A stretch of 64,000 bases of DNA from the NCBI GenBank assembly GCA_016713535.1, contig JADJOY010000039.1, forward strand, positions 81,966-145,965. The letters are read 5' to 3'. The position numbers and the translations under genes are program-made. The DNA comes from JADJOY01 sp016713535 [NCBI: Deltaproteobacteria bacterium]. Its GTDB lineage: Bacteria; JADJOY01. A model generated the notes under the pieces. The model saw nothing but the letters and a program-made list of their open reading frames with translations, made no database searches and had not been told where the DNA came from. Below are positions 9,031 through 17,977 of this stretch, in pieces (position 1 is the stretch's first letter; each line of letters begins with the position of its first letter).

Positions 9031-10116
9031 TCAGTAACCCATGAGGCCGCGCTTGGGCCGCTCCATGAGATGGGACTGCGTACCATCGAACTTGGGCACC
9101 ACGCAGCTGTTCGGACCGCCCTGCGTACCGTGGACGATCACCGGAAACCGATCCGCTTGCATCGTCATGACGGGGCTCGCGTAACCGAACGTGATCGCGC
9201 CGCGGCGGTTCTGGGTGGTGTTCCCGGGCGCGACGTGGATGAGGTCCTCGCGGAAGATGTAGAACTCGCCGGGCTTGCACACCATCGGCACCTTCTTCAT
9301 CGGTACCCGCATCACGTTCTCGACCGTGCACTTGTTCACGTTCGGGCCCACGTACGGCGTGAAGAACTCCTGCTCGGCGCGGGTCAGCCCGCTGAGTGGC
9401 GGCGCGCGGAAGGTGTTCGGCCTCGTGGCGCTGAACAAGCTCACCGCGGCGCGTCCGATGCGCTGCATCCAGCCGAACGCCCGCAGCAGCACGCACAGCA
9501 TCGCCCACTGGGACCGCGAGAACTTCCAGCGCCCGAGCTGGAAGTGCTGGAGGTTGTATTCCTCGAGGAAGTCCTTGGTCGGGTACATCGCGAGGTCGAC
9601 GGGCGGCGTGCGCGGCTCACGCTCTCGGTCCCACTGCACGTACCAGGTGCCCGGAAACGCCCACAGGCACCCGCTCTCGGGCGTCGCTTCGTCGAGCGCC
9701 ACCCAGATCGCGAGCACCGGCACCGGCTTCACCGGCCCGGGCACGGTCGGCCAGGTCTGATCGATGCGACCGTCGCGATGAACGCCGGTCGCGGGTGCCC
9801 CCGGCTGCTTCGAGAACGTCCACGCGCGCCACAGCAACACGTCGTTGCCGAGGATGTCCGCGAGCCGCTCGACCACGTTCGGGTGCGAGGCGATCTTGTA
9901 CACCGGCTCGCTCACCATGTGCGCATCCATCGTGAGGTTCGCCCAGGGCGGACCTTTGGGGTCGTCGAGGATGCCTTTCAGCTGATCGCGCAGTCCCGCC
10001 ATCTCCTCGGGCGTGCAGAGCTGGTACGGGCCGATCCAACCATCCCTGTGGAACTGTTCGAGCTCGGCCTGACTCAGCACCAGCGGGCCATTGGTTGCGC
10101 GATCGTGATTGCACAT
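9031..10116 (-). CDS. Phytanoyl-CoA dioxygenase (PhyH) family protein
   Basis: 361 residues. The start ATG 10116 is chosen for the GGAGGAG ribosome-binding site nine bases upstream on the minus strand. The fold is that of Fe(II)/2-oxoglutarate oxygenases of the PhyH family: the H-x-D iron-binding pair appears in G-V-H-R-D-G-R, the family's S-G-C-L-W-A-F-P-G-T follows, and a distal His and Arg occur in D-L-I-H-V-A-P-G-N-T-T-Q-N-R-R. PhyH-type enzymes hydroxylate acyl-CoAs, secondary metabolites or amino acids; the substrate here cannot be read from sequence. It sits 44 bp upstream of the nfnA-like gene and may be co-transcribed with it. An O2-consuming enzyme is unexpected among otherwise anaerobic-type redox genes. 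Confidence 0.8.
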   Translation of the reverse strand: MCNHDRATNGPLVLSQAELEQFHRDGWIGPYQLCTPEEMAGLRDQLKGILDDPKGPPWANLTMDAHMVSEPVYKIASHPNVVERLADILGNDVLLWRAWTFSKQPGAPATGVHRDGRIDQTWPTVPGPVKPVPVLAIWVALDEATPESGCLWAFPGTWYVQWDREREPRTPPVDLAMYPTKDFLEEYNLQHFQLGRWKFSRSQWAMLCVLLRAFGWMQRIGRAAVSLFSATRPNTFRAPPLSGLTRAEQEFFTPYVGPNVNKCTVENVMRVPMKKVPMVCKPGEFYIFREDLIHVAPGNTTQNRRGAITFGYASPVMTMQADRFPVIVHGTQGGPNSCVVPKFDGTQSHLMERPKRGLMGY

Positions 10117-10185
10117 GTGTGTCTCTCCTCCGCGTGGACGCACCTATCCCCCGGGCGCCCAACCGCAAGCTCGATGCCACGCGGA

Positions 10186-12560
10186 TCAGCGAACGCCGCT
10201 GCCGCGGAGGTCCTCGCCGTTCCACGTCGCGAGCCGCGCGCTCGCGACCGCCGCCTGGCCGACCGCGAGCCCGGCATCGGTGGCCGGGACGTGCTCGGCG
10301 AGGTGCACCACCAAGCCGCGCGATTCGAGACGATTTCGTAACGATTCCACGAGAATCGCATTCGATGCACAGCCACCCGAGAGAGCGACGTTATGGACGC
10401 CGGTCCAGCGTGCCAAGCGCACGGTCGCACGCGCGAGGTGGCCCGCGAGACCGAGATGGAATGCGAGTGCCGTGTGACCCGGGTCACGACCCGCTCGGAT
10501 GCTCGCCACCACCTCGCGCACCAGCGAGAGCGTGTCGACGATCGCACTCGGTATCATCGGATCCCCGTCGGCGTCACGGTCCGGTGACGGCTCTCCGCCG
10601 CCAAGGGCGGCGTCGTTTCCGGCCGGCGCCGCCAGCGCGCGACGTGCCAGCGCCTCCACGAGCACGCCCCCACGCCCTTCCTCAGCGCGCTCGGTGACCA
10701 GTCCCAGCAACGCCGCGACCGCGTCGAAGAGGCGCGCGCACGAGGACGTGCGTGGCGCGGCGGGTCCCCCGGCGCGCGCCAATCCACGCGCCCTGTCCAG
10801 CCGCTCCCGACCGACGAGGTTCACGAGGCCGAGCTCGTCCGCGAGATCGGCTCCCGGGAACGCGGCCTCCAGCGCCGCCACCGCCATCCGCCACGGCTCG
10901 CGCGTGGCGGCGACCGCGCCACCGGGCATCGCCACGAGGGAGAGCCGCGCGAGTCGCCGGACCTCGTTCACTCCGCCCACGAGGATCTCGCCGCCCCACG
11001 CGGTACCGTCCAGCCCGAGCCCAGGCCCGTCCAGCACGACACCGAGGGCGGGACCACGCGTGGCTCGGTCGACCAGGCACGACGCGAAGTGAGCATGGTG
11101 ATGCTGGACGGCGATCATCGGTAGGCCCAGCGACCGGGCCGCGCGCGAGCTCGCGCAGCCGTCGTCGAGATCGTGTGCGACGACGTCGGGCCACAGGTCG
11201 AGAAGCCGCGCGTGGTGAGTCACGGTGGCAACGAGCTCGTCGACCGCCGCCGGATGATCGAGGTCGCCGACGTGCGGCAGCAGGTGGACCCGGCCGTGGC
11301 CGGCGATGGCGGGCGCGTTCTTGCGATCACCCCCGATCGCGAGCACGGTCGGTCCGTTCGCGAGCGGGAGCGAGAGCGGCGCCGAGCCCCGTGACAGCCG
11401 GAGCGGACGCAACCGTCCGGCGATCGGCCGGAGAACCGGATCGTGATTGCGCCGCGCGATCGGCCGATCGTGGACCAGGAACGCGTCGGCCACCGCGCCG
11501 AGCCGCTCGACCGCCTCGCGATCGTCCGTCACCACCGGCCAGCCCGCGAGGTCTGCGGTGGTCGACACCAGCGCCGGGATCCGGCTCTCCGCGAGCAGCA
11601 GCACCTGCATCGGCGTGCTCGGCAGCATCAATCCCACCTCGTCGAGTCCGGGCGCGACGGCATCGGCGAGGGGGCCGCCGACGCGCGCGCAACGACGATC
11701 GGGCGCATCGCGCCGGTGAGCGCCTCGGCGTGCTCGCCGACCTCCACCAGCGCTCGCGCCGCATCCAGGTCCGCGACCAGCACCGACAGCGGCTCCTCGG
11801 GCCGCGCCTTGCGTGCACGCAATCGCTCCACGGTCTCGGCGCGGCTCGCGTCCGCGATCACCTGGTATCCGCCGTATCCCTTGACGGCGAGGATCGCGCC
11901 ACGGCTCAGCAACCCCGCCGCGGCGCGCACCGGATCGTCGGCTCGACGCGCCCGCCCGAACGGCGCAGCGCCTCCGGGCGCCATGATCAGCCGCAGGCGT
12001 GGGCCACATGCCGGGCACGCCACGTTCTGAGCGTGAAAACGACGGTCCCGGGGATCACGCACCTCGCTCTCGCAGGCCGCGCACGGCGCGAACCGGAACA
12101 TCGAGGTGCGTTCGCGATCGTACGGTAGGTCGAGGAGCACGGACGCACGCGGCCCACACGCCGCGCAATGGGTGAACGGGTACCGGAAGCGGCGATCGGC
12201 GGGATCGAGCATCTCGCGCCGACACTCGCCGCACATCGGCCAGTCGGGCGGGATCGAGGCACCAGCGCTCTCGAGCGCGCTGGTGAGGATCCGGAAATCG
12301 CGCTCCAGCCCGGGTGGCCGGATCGTCGCCGCGAGCGCGTCGATTCGCGCGCCGACCGGAAGCGACCCTCCGAGCGCCTGCGTGAAGGCCTCGGCGTCCT
12401 CTCGAAGTCCCTGGATCTCGATGTCGAGGACGGCACCGCGGTTGCGCACGAACCCGGAGAGGTGGTGCGCCACGGCCAGGCGGTGAACGTAGGCGCGCAG
12501 GCCCACGCCCTGGACCAGCCCCTGCATTTCCAGGCGACGCCGGGTGCGCAGCGTGGTCAT
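10186..12560 (-). CDS. hypF: Carbamoyltransferase HypF (frameshifted at ~11690)
   Basis: HypF makes the thiocarbamate that becomes the cyanide ligands of [NiFe] hydrogenase, working with HypE. All domains are present in order: an N-terminal acylphosphatase domain (Q-G-V-G-L-R-A-Y-V, G-F-V-R-N), two zinc fingers of the C-x2-C-x18-C-x2-C type, a YrdC-like domain (V-K-G-Y-G-G-Y-Q) and a C-terminal Kae1-like domain with H-H-H-A-H and S-G-G-C-A-S-N. The first ~290 codons are in one frame and the rest in another. The break is in a GCGCGCG/GGCCCCC stretch near 11672-11700, and the span of 2375 bp is one base short of 792 codons. ATG 12560 overlaps the TGA of the hydrogenase large-subunit/protease gene, so it belongs to the hyd operon. 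No other hyp genes are in the window. Confidence 0.9.
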
Positions 12561-14342
12561 TCGGCCCCCGTCCGAAGCCCGAGCAGCGCTTCGACCGCCG
12601 ACACCACGGCTTCGGCCCATCCCACGAGTGCCGTGTCGTCCACGTCCCCGACGCCGACGTGAACACCGACGAACCACGCTTCCGCGGGAATCCGCTCGAG
12701 AGCGCCCGCGAGCCGCACCGCGTCGACGACCCCGAGCCCGTGCGAAGAGAAGGGCGCCACGGCGTGGACTCCGACCTCGAGGCTCCGCAACGGACAGGTC
12801 ACGATCCGTCCGGTGGGCTCGCCGCGAACGGTGTCGACGACCACCACGCGCTTCACTCCCCGGAGCTGCTCGGCGAGATCCATCGCCGGCGCCATGACCG
12901 GTACGACCTCGACGCTCCCCCGCCGCGCCGTGGTTCGCGCCGCAAGGCGCTCCGCGACCATGAGTCCGAGCCGGTCCGCGCCGTGATCACTTCCCACGCA
13001 CAGCACTCGCGTGGTCGCGATCTCCACCACCGGCGTGGCAGGCGAATCCAGGTGCTCGACGGTGAGCCGGACGAAGTGGGTCGCGCAGCTGATGCAAGGA
13101 TCGTAGTTGCGGATCGCGACCTCGCACGCGTGGGTCGCCTCGGCGATCGGCAGGTCCACGATCCGGGGCGCCAGATCGCGCAGGTCGTCCTCGATGGTCG
13201 CCTGGTTCTGGGAGGTGGGTGGCACGATGCGCGCGCACACCACCAGGCCACGCTCGTCGAGCTCGAAGCGATGGAAGAGCGTCCCGCGGGGCGCCTCGGT
13301 CGCCGCGCAGCCCACCCCCGCACGCACCTCGGTCGCGACGAACGCGTGCTCGGGCGGGCGGTACGAGCGCGCGATCCGGGCGGCCTCGTCGATCGCGTAG
13401 AGGGTCTCGATGCCGCGCGCGATCACGCCCTGCGCGGGATCGGCCCGCGCGGGGTCGAAGCCGAGCGCACGTGCAGCGCCGGCGAGCTCACCGTCGAGAC
13501 GATCGAGGTTGAGGGCGAGGCGCGCGATCGGTCCCACCAGATAGGCGCCGCGGCCGCGGATCCGCGCGTGGAGCGCGGTCGAATGCGGCACCTGGACCTC
13601 CTCGAAGGTCCCCTCCCAGTCCTCGACCGCCACGTCGAGCCCGCCGGTCGACACGATCCGCCCTTCGTTGAGCGGATATTCGTCCGGATGCCTGAGCGAC
13701 ACGCGCTCGACCTCGAGCGGCCGCGACCGGCGCTCGAAGGTGCCGATCCAGGCGAGGCTCGCGCGCCTGCTCCCGCGCGCGCTCGAGCTCGTCGGCGAGC
13801 ACCGCCATCTCGGCGCGCGTGGGCACGCGGGTGAAGCCGCCCGGGCGCGCCGATACGGGATGGATCGCGCGGCCGCCGAGCAGCTCGAGAATGCGGTTCC
13901 CGACACGCCGCAACGCGAAGGCGCGCTCCACGTCCGCGCGGCACGCCGCGGCGAGCTCGACGACGCTCGGGACCCCGAAGGCGTCCGGCGCCGCGAGCAT
14001 GGCCACGTGTAGCACGTGACTCTCGATCCACTCGCCACAGTAGAAGAGCCGCCGGAGCTCACGGATCTCGCGAGGCGGCGTGACGCCCAGGATCGACTCG
14101 ATCGCGTGCAGTGCGCTCATCTGGTAGGCGACCGGGCAGATCCCGCAGATCCGTGCCACCAGGTCGGCCACCTCCAGGTAGCTGCGACCCCGCAGAAACG
14201 CCTCGAAGAAGCGCGGTGGCTCGAAGATCTCGAGCCGAACCTCGGTGACGCGCCCGCCGTCCACGGTGACGTGGACCGCGCCCTCGCCCTCGACCCGCGC
14301 GAGCGTGTCAACGCGGATGGTGCGCGTCTGGCCCGAGGCCAT
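12557..14342 (-). CDS. hydA: [NiFe] hydrogenase group 3b large subunit (HydA) in frame with its maturation protease (frameshift at ~13763)
   Basis: The large subunit starts at ATG 14342 and shows the proximal Ni-binding motif A-R-I-C-G-I-C-P. The distal motif D-P-C-I-S-C-A-T-H lies at 13076-13102, followed by F-V-R-L, resembling the short tail that is cleaved off group 3b enzymes. No stop codon follows. The same frame runs through about 23 linker residues into a peptidase M52-like domain (V-L-C-V-G-S-D-H-G-A-D-R-L-G, V-V-V-V-D-T-V-R-G, S-S-H-G-L-G) ending at 12557, so the plausible Asp, Asp and His nickel-sensing ligands of the protease are present. One frameshift at ~13759-13766 in a CGCGCG tract interrupts the large subunit; a 2-base correction gives 595 residues. 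Whether the fusion is real or an internal GTG starts the protease needs checking. Confidence 0.8.
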
Positions 14343-15111
14343 CGGCGGTCTCCCGGAAGGGGCCGAGCGCCCCGGTGATGCCGCGGAAGCGGCGCGCCAG
14401 CTCGTCGGGCGGGATTCCCATCGTCCGGTAGCGATGCGCCAGCGCGCGCGGCTCCGCGCCTGCACATGGCCCGAAGCACCCGTAGCAGTCGCGTCGCATG
14501 GACGGGCAGAGCGCGCCACAGCCGGAGCGCGTCACCGGCCCGAGGCACGGCAAGCCACGTGTCACCACCACGCACACGCGCCCCAGACGTTTGCAGTCGA
14601 GGCACACGTCGTGCTCGGCGAGCCGCGGCGTCGCGCCCGCGAGGAGCTGGGTCACGAACTGCACGAGCTCCGCGCCATCGATCGGACAGCCCGAGATCTC
14701 GAAGTCGACCTTGACGTGCTCCGCGATCGGCGTCGACGTCGAGAGCGCCTCGATCCACTCCGGGCGCGGGTACACCGCGCGCGCCATCTCCTCGACGTCG
14801 GCCCAGTTGCGCAGCGCCTGGATCCCGCCCGCGGTCGCGCACGCCCCGATGGTCACCAGCACCCGCGACGAGCGCCGGATCGCGAGGAGGCGCTCGACGT
14901 CACGCGCCGAGGTCACGCTTCCCTCGACGAAGCTCACGTCGTACGGGCCCGGTTGGACCTGACTCGAGGCCTCGAGGAAGTGCGCGATCTCGACCCGGCC
15001 CGCGAGCGCGAGCAGGCGCTCCTCGAGGTTGAGGAAGACCACCTGGCAGCCGTCGCAGGAGGCCAGCTTGAACACCGCGACACGCGGTCGGCTCGCGGGC
15101 GCCGCGGACAT
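14308..15111 (-). CDS. hydD: [NiFe] hydrogenase group 3b small subunit (HydD/delta)
   Basis: 267 residues from ATG 15111, whose first base is also the last base of the hydG stop (TGATG). The protein has the small-subunit iron-sulfur ligand pattern: C-D-G-C-Q near residue 18, G-A-C-A-T-A, S-G-C-P-I-D-G, and a C-terminal cysteine-rich segment (C-L-G-P-V-T-R-S-G-C-G-A-L-C, C-Y-G-C-F-G-P-C). There is no Tat signal, as expected for a soluble group 3 enzyme. It transfers electrons between the NiFe centre in HydA and the HydG/HydB diaphorase module. The 3' end overlaps the hydA start by about 35 bp. Confidence 0.9.
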   Translation of the reverse strand: MSAAPASRPRVAVFKLASCDGCQVVFLNLEERLLALAGRVEIAHFLEASSQVQPGPYDVSFVEGSVTSARDVERLLAIRRSSRVLVTIGACATAGGIQALRNWADVEEMARAVYPRPEWIEALSTSTPIAEHVKVDFEISGCPIDGAELVQFVTQLLAGATPRLAEHDVCLDCKRLGRVCVVVTRGLPCLGPVTRSGCGALCPSMRRDCYGCFGPCAGAEPRALAHRYRTMGIPPDELARRFRGITGALGPFRETADGLGPDAHHPR

Positions 15112-15941
15112 CAGAAGCCCGCCGCGCCGAACCAGCGGCGCACCGCCGGATACGGCAGGATCGGGCCGTCCTTGCACACGAACTTCCCACCGAGCTGGCA
15201 GTGGCCGCAGTGGCCCACGCCGCAGCGCATGTTGCGCTCGAGCGACAGGTAGATCGCCTCCGGCGCGATCCCCGCCGCGACGAGCCTACGGATCGCGAGC
15301 TTCATCATGATCTCGGGACCGCACATGAGCACCGCCGTGCGGGCCGGATCGAGCTCGATCGCGTCGAACAGGTCGAGCGGCACCCCGACGTGGTAGTGCC
15401 AGGTCTTGTCGGGCTGATCGACCGTGAGCAGCACGCGCGTGTCGGGGGTGCGTTTCCAGCGGTCGAAACGCTCTCGATAGAGCAGGTCCTTGGGCGTCTT
15501 CACGCCGTGGACGATCGTGAGTCGGCCGTACGAGGCGCGTCGGCGGATCATGTACTCGATCGCCCCGGTGACGGGCGCGCAACCGAGACCTCCCGTCACC
15601 ACCACCACGTCGTTCCCCGCGATCGCGTCGAGAGGCCAGGGCGACCCGTACGGGCCGCGCAGGCCGAGCACGTCGCCACGCTCCGCGTGATCGAGCAGCC
15701 CGGTGACGCGGCCCACGATCCGCACCGTGTGGTCGAAGCCGTCGAGGTCGGCTGGATCCGAGGAGATCGAGATCGGCACCTCCCCGACCCCGAACACGTA
15801 GAGCATGTTGAACTGCCCCGGCTGGAACCGGTACGCGGACTGGACCTCCGGGTCCACGAACCGCATCCGGAACGTGAAGATGTGCTGCGCGTCGGGGCGC
15901 CGCTCGACGATCCGCGCGGGATGGATCGTGTACGGGTTCAC
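15111..15941 (-). CDS. hydG: Hydrogenase gamma subunit HydG, FAD/NAD(P)-binding with [2Fe-2S]
   Basis: 276 residues from GTG 15941, overlapping the hydB stop (GTGA). A ferredoxin-reductase-like FAD barrel (F-Q-P-G-Q-F-N-M-L) is followed by a pyridine-nucleotide domain (V-V-T-G-G-L-G-C-A-P) and a C-P/G-P-E-I-M motif. The C-terminus carries the [2Fe-2S] ligands C-G-V-G-H-C-G-H-C and a fourth Cys in F-V-C-K-D-G-P. This is the gamma subunit of NADP(H)-linked group 3b hydrogenases, also called sulfhydrogenase gamma or anaerobic sulfite reductase B-like. It links NAD(P)H to the iron-sulfur chain of HydB and HydD. Confidence 0.9.
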   Translation of the reverse strand: MNPYTIHPARIVERRPDAQHIFTFRMRFVDPEVQSAYRFQPGQFNMLYVFGVGEVPISISSDPADLDGFDHTVRIVGRVTGLLDHAERGDVLGLRGPYGSPWPLDAIAGNDVVVVTGGLGCAPVTGAIEYMIRRRASYGRLTIVHGVKTPKDLLYRERFDRWKRTPDTRVLLTVDQPDKTWHYHVGVPLDLFDAIELDPARTAVLMCGPEIMMKLAIRRLVAAGIAPEAIYLSLERNMRCGVGHCGHCQLGGKFVCKDGPILPYPAVRRWFGAAGF

Positions 15942-17041
15942 GCGTCCCTCGGCGCCACGCGCAACGCGGCCGCTTCCTCGGTGAGGTCGATCGCCGCGGG
16001 ACACCAGGTGATGCAGCGGCCGCAGCCCACGCACCCCGAACGGCCGAACTGCTCGACCCAACCGGCGAGCTTGTGCGTGAGCCACTGGCGGTACTTCTCG
16101 CGGGTGTGCGGGCGATAGTTCTTGCCGTGGACGTATCCGTGGTCCGGGGTGAAGCAGCTATCCCACGAGCGCGTCCGCTCCGCTCTCTCGCCGTCGAGCG
16201 AGAGGTGGTCGGAGGTCGTCTGGCAGAAGCAGGTCGGGCACACCATCGTGCAGTTCCCACACGCGACGCAGCGCTCGGCGACCTCGTCCCAGCGAGGATG
16301 GTCGAGGTTCGCGTAGAGCGCGTCGGCGAGCCCGGCCGGCTCGAGGGAGCGGCACTGGTCGTACGCGCAACGAGCGAGCGCGGCGCGCTCTTCGGCTTGC
16401 TCGGCGGCGCTCGCCTCGCGCGCCCCCAGCTCGTCGAGCAACACGCGACCACGGGCCGAACTCGCGTGGGCCACGAAGCCGGTCGCGAGCTCGGTGAGCG
16501 CGACGTCGTGGGGGGCCGTCACCTCGGGTCCGTCTCCGAGCGACGCGCAGAAACAGGTCGACGCGGCGCGGGTGCAATTGACGGCGACGAGGAACGCGTC
16601 GCGCCGGCGCGCGCCATAGCGCGGCTCCGGATAGCGTCCTCCGAGGAGCACGCGGTCCTGGATGGCGAGCGCCGCGAGGTCGCACGGTCGGGCGCCGAGG
16701 ACCGCGATCGGCTCTGGCTGCGCGGCGCGGTCCTCGACGTGGAAGGTGCCGACCCCGCGCGCGACGGCGAGCACGGACTCGCTCGGCGCGAGGAAGAGAC
16801 GCTTGAGGCCGCTCGGGCCGTTGGCGACTCCGAACGTCGCACCGCCAGGATCGGCCTCGATCCGGTAACGACCCGGCTCCTGGACGTCACGGAGCGCGCA
16901 CGCCAGCTCGGTCACGTCGTGGATCTCGTCGAAGCCGATCGCACCATCGGCGGACACCGGGCCATACACGGTCCGCCCCCGACGCAGCAGCGCTTCCACG
17001 AGCGCGGCGAGGAGGGAGCGGTCGAGAAAGCGCGTGGGCAT
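15938..17041 (-). CDS. hydB: Hydrogenase beta subunit HydB, 4Fe-4S protein
   Basis: 367 residues from ATG 17041. The N-terminal ~230 residues form the AsrA/HydB-type domain, including A-R-P-C-D-L-A-A and a Cys-rich loop (N-C-T-R-A-A-S-T-C-F-C) that resembles the extra cluster site of the family. Two ferredoxin-like motifs follow: C-V-A-C-G-N-C-T-M-V-C-P and C-V-G-C-G-R-C-I-T-W-C-P. It is the electron-transfer beta subunit of the group 3b hydrogenase and the first gene of the hydBGDA-hypF operon, whose members overlap by a few bases each. A possible sigma54 promoter lies 50-70 bases upstream. Confidence 0.9.
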   Translation of the reverse strand: MPTRFLDRSLLAALVEALLRRGRTVYGPVSADGAIGFDEIHDVTELACALRDVQEPGRYRIEADPGGATFGVANGPSGLKRLFLAPSESVLAVARGVGTFHVEDRAAQPEPIAVLGARPCDLAALAIQDRVLLGGRYPEPRYGARRRDAFLVAVNCTRAASTCFCASLGDGPEVTAPHDVALTELATGFVAHASSARGRVLLDELGAREASAAEQAEERAALARCAYDQCRSLEPAGLADALYANLDHPRWDEVAERCVACGNCTMVCPTCFCQTTSDHLSLDGERAERTRSWDSCFTPDHGYVHGKNYRPHTREKYRQWLTHKLAGWVEQFGRSGCVGCGRCITWCPAAIDLTEEAAALRVAPRDA

Positions 17042-17092
17042 GGCGAACCGCGGAGTTGGCGGAGCTCGAGCCGTCCGCCGACAGTGCGATCG

Positions 17093-17108
17093 TGCAAGCC
17101 ACGCACCG
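17093..17108 (-). promoter_or_regulatory. Possible sigma54 (-24/-12) promoter for the hyd operon
   Basis: Read on the minus strand the site is CGGTGC-GTGGC-TTGCA. The invariant GG and GC pairs are separated by exactly ten bases, as sigma54 requires, and the -12 element TTGCA is perfect. The -24 element (CGGTGC against TGGCAC) is weak. Predicted initiation would fall near 17082, about 40 bases ahead of the hydB ATG. A sigma54-activator gene starts at 17978, which supports the idea, but one imperfect match in GC-rich DNA can be chance. Confidence 0.3.
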
Positions 17109-17257
17109 GGCGCGGCGAGCCGTCGCGTACGGCGCCCCCTGCACCGAACCTGCGGCTGGGCGTCACGCATGCGTAACGCCAGCACGTTCCGCGTTACCCT
17201 ACCCCGCCCCTTGCGCTCTCGATTCGCAGGTACCACCCCGAGCGGCGCGCTCGGAGC

Positions 17258-17876
17258 TCAGGAAACCGACCTGCTGCCGAAACCCGTCCCGAACAGCCGC
17301 TGGTCTTCCGCCAGCGTCGCCAGCAGCGCGCGGCCGAGACGCGCGTATCGCGGCGCCGCCTCCAAGGCCGCGAGCTGATGCCCCAGTTCTCCGAGGCAAA
17401 CACCGGCGTGGAGCTCGAGCAGCTTGCCCTGGAGCTCGGCCGCGAGGGCGGCCTCGAGCACCCGGCCGTGACCGAGGTACCGAGCCGTGATGCGGGCGAG
17501 CGCGGCCAAGACCAAGGCCTCGGACGGACGGGTCGCGTCGAGGGGCAAGGCAGCGACCACCGATGCTTCGTGACGGACATCCGCGGCAGCGTCCTTGCAG
17601 ACCATCGAGATCGGGGTGTTCGGATCCGAGGCGAGGGACTCGTACTCGGCCTTCCACGTTCCCGGATCCAGGCTCCAAGATGTCTTCCAGGTCCTCGCTT
17701 CCTTCGGCACCTCCCGCGCGGGCTTCGTTCCTCCAGCGGTCGCGCAGCACGCGCACACGAGCCTCCGTCGGAGGCGCGGTCGTGAGCTCGCCGACCGAGC
17801 CATACACGCCAGCGCGGTGATGGTGGAACGCGGCGAGGTCACGTGGGTTCGAGAGTTGAGAGGCTCGAGATCTCAT
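17258..17876 (-). CDS. TorD/NarJ-like chaperone (frameshifted at ~17668), tentative
   Basis: Two overlapping minus frames each carry half of what looks like one all-helical protein. From ATG 17876 the first half reads R-A-G-V-Y-G-S-V-G-E-L-T-T-A-P-P, like the first helix of TorD-family chaperones. After an apparent extra base in GGGAACG near 17664-17672, the second half reads W-K-A-E-Y-E-S-L, then a long Leu/Ala-rich part ending A-A-P-R-Y-A-R-L-G-R-A-L-L-A-T-L, matching the family's last helices. Removing one base gives 205 residues, a normal TorD length. TorD proteins escort molybdoenzymes or iron-sulfur subunits during assembly and export. None of those targets is visible, and the gene precedes hydB by 216 bp. 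The assignment rests on pattern only. Confidence 0.42.
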
Positions 17877-17977
17877 GCAGGGATTCGTTGAATGGAAGTT
17901 GCGGCGTTTCGTATCGCGAGGAATCAAGTCTCGTGCCGAACCCGAACGACACAGAAGCATTGCGACGAGGTGACTCC

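Noticed and set aside
13000-13238. A separate maturation-protease gene with its own start
   Set aside because: No ATG or clear Shine-Dalgarno precedes the protease domain, and the frame is continuous with the large subunit. Kept as an alternative explanation within the fusion finding only.
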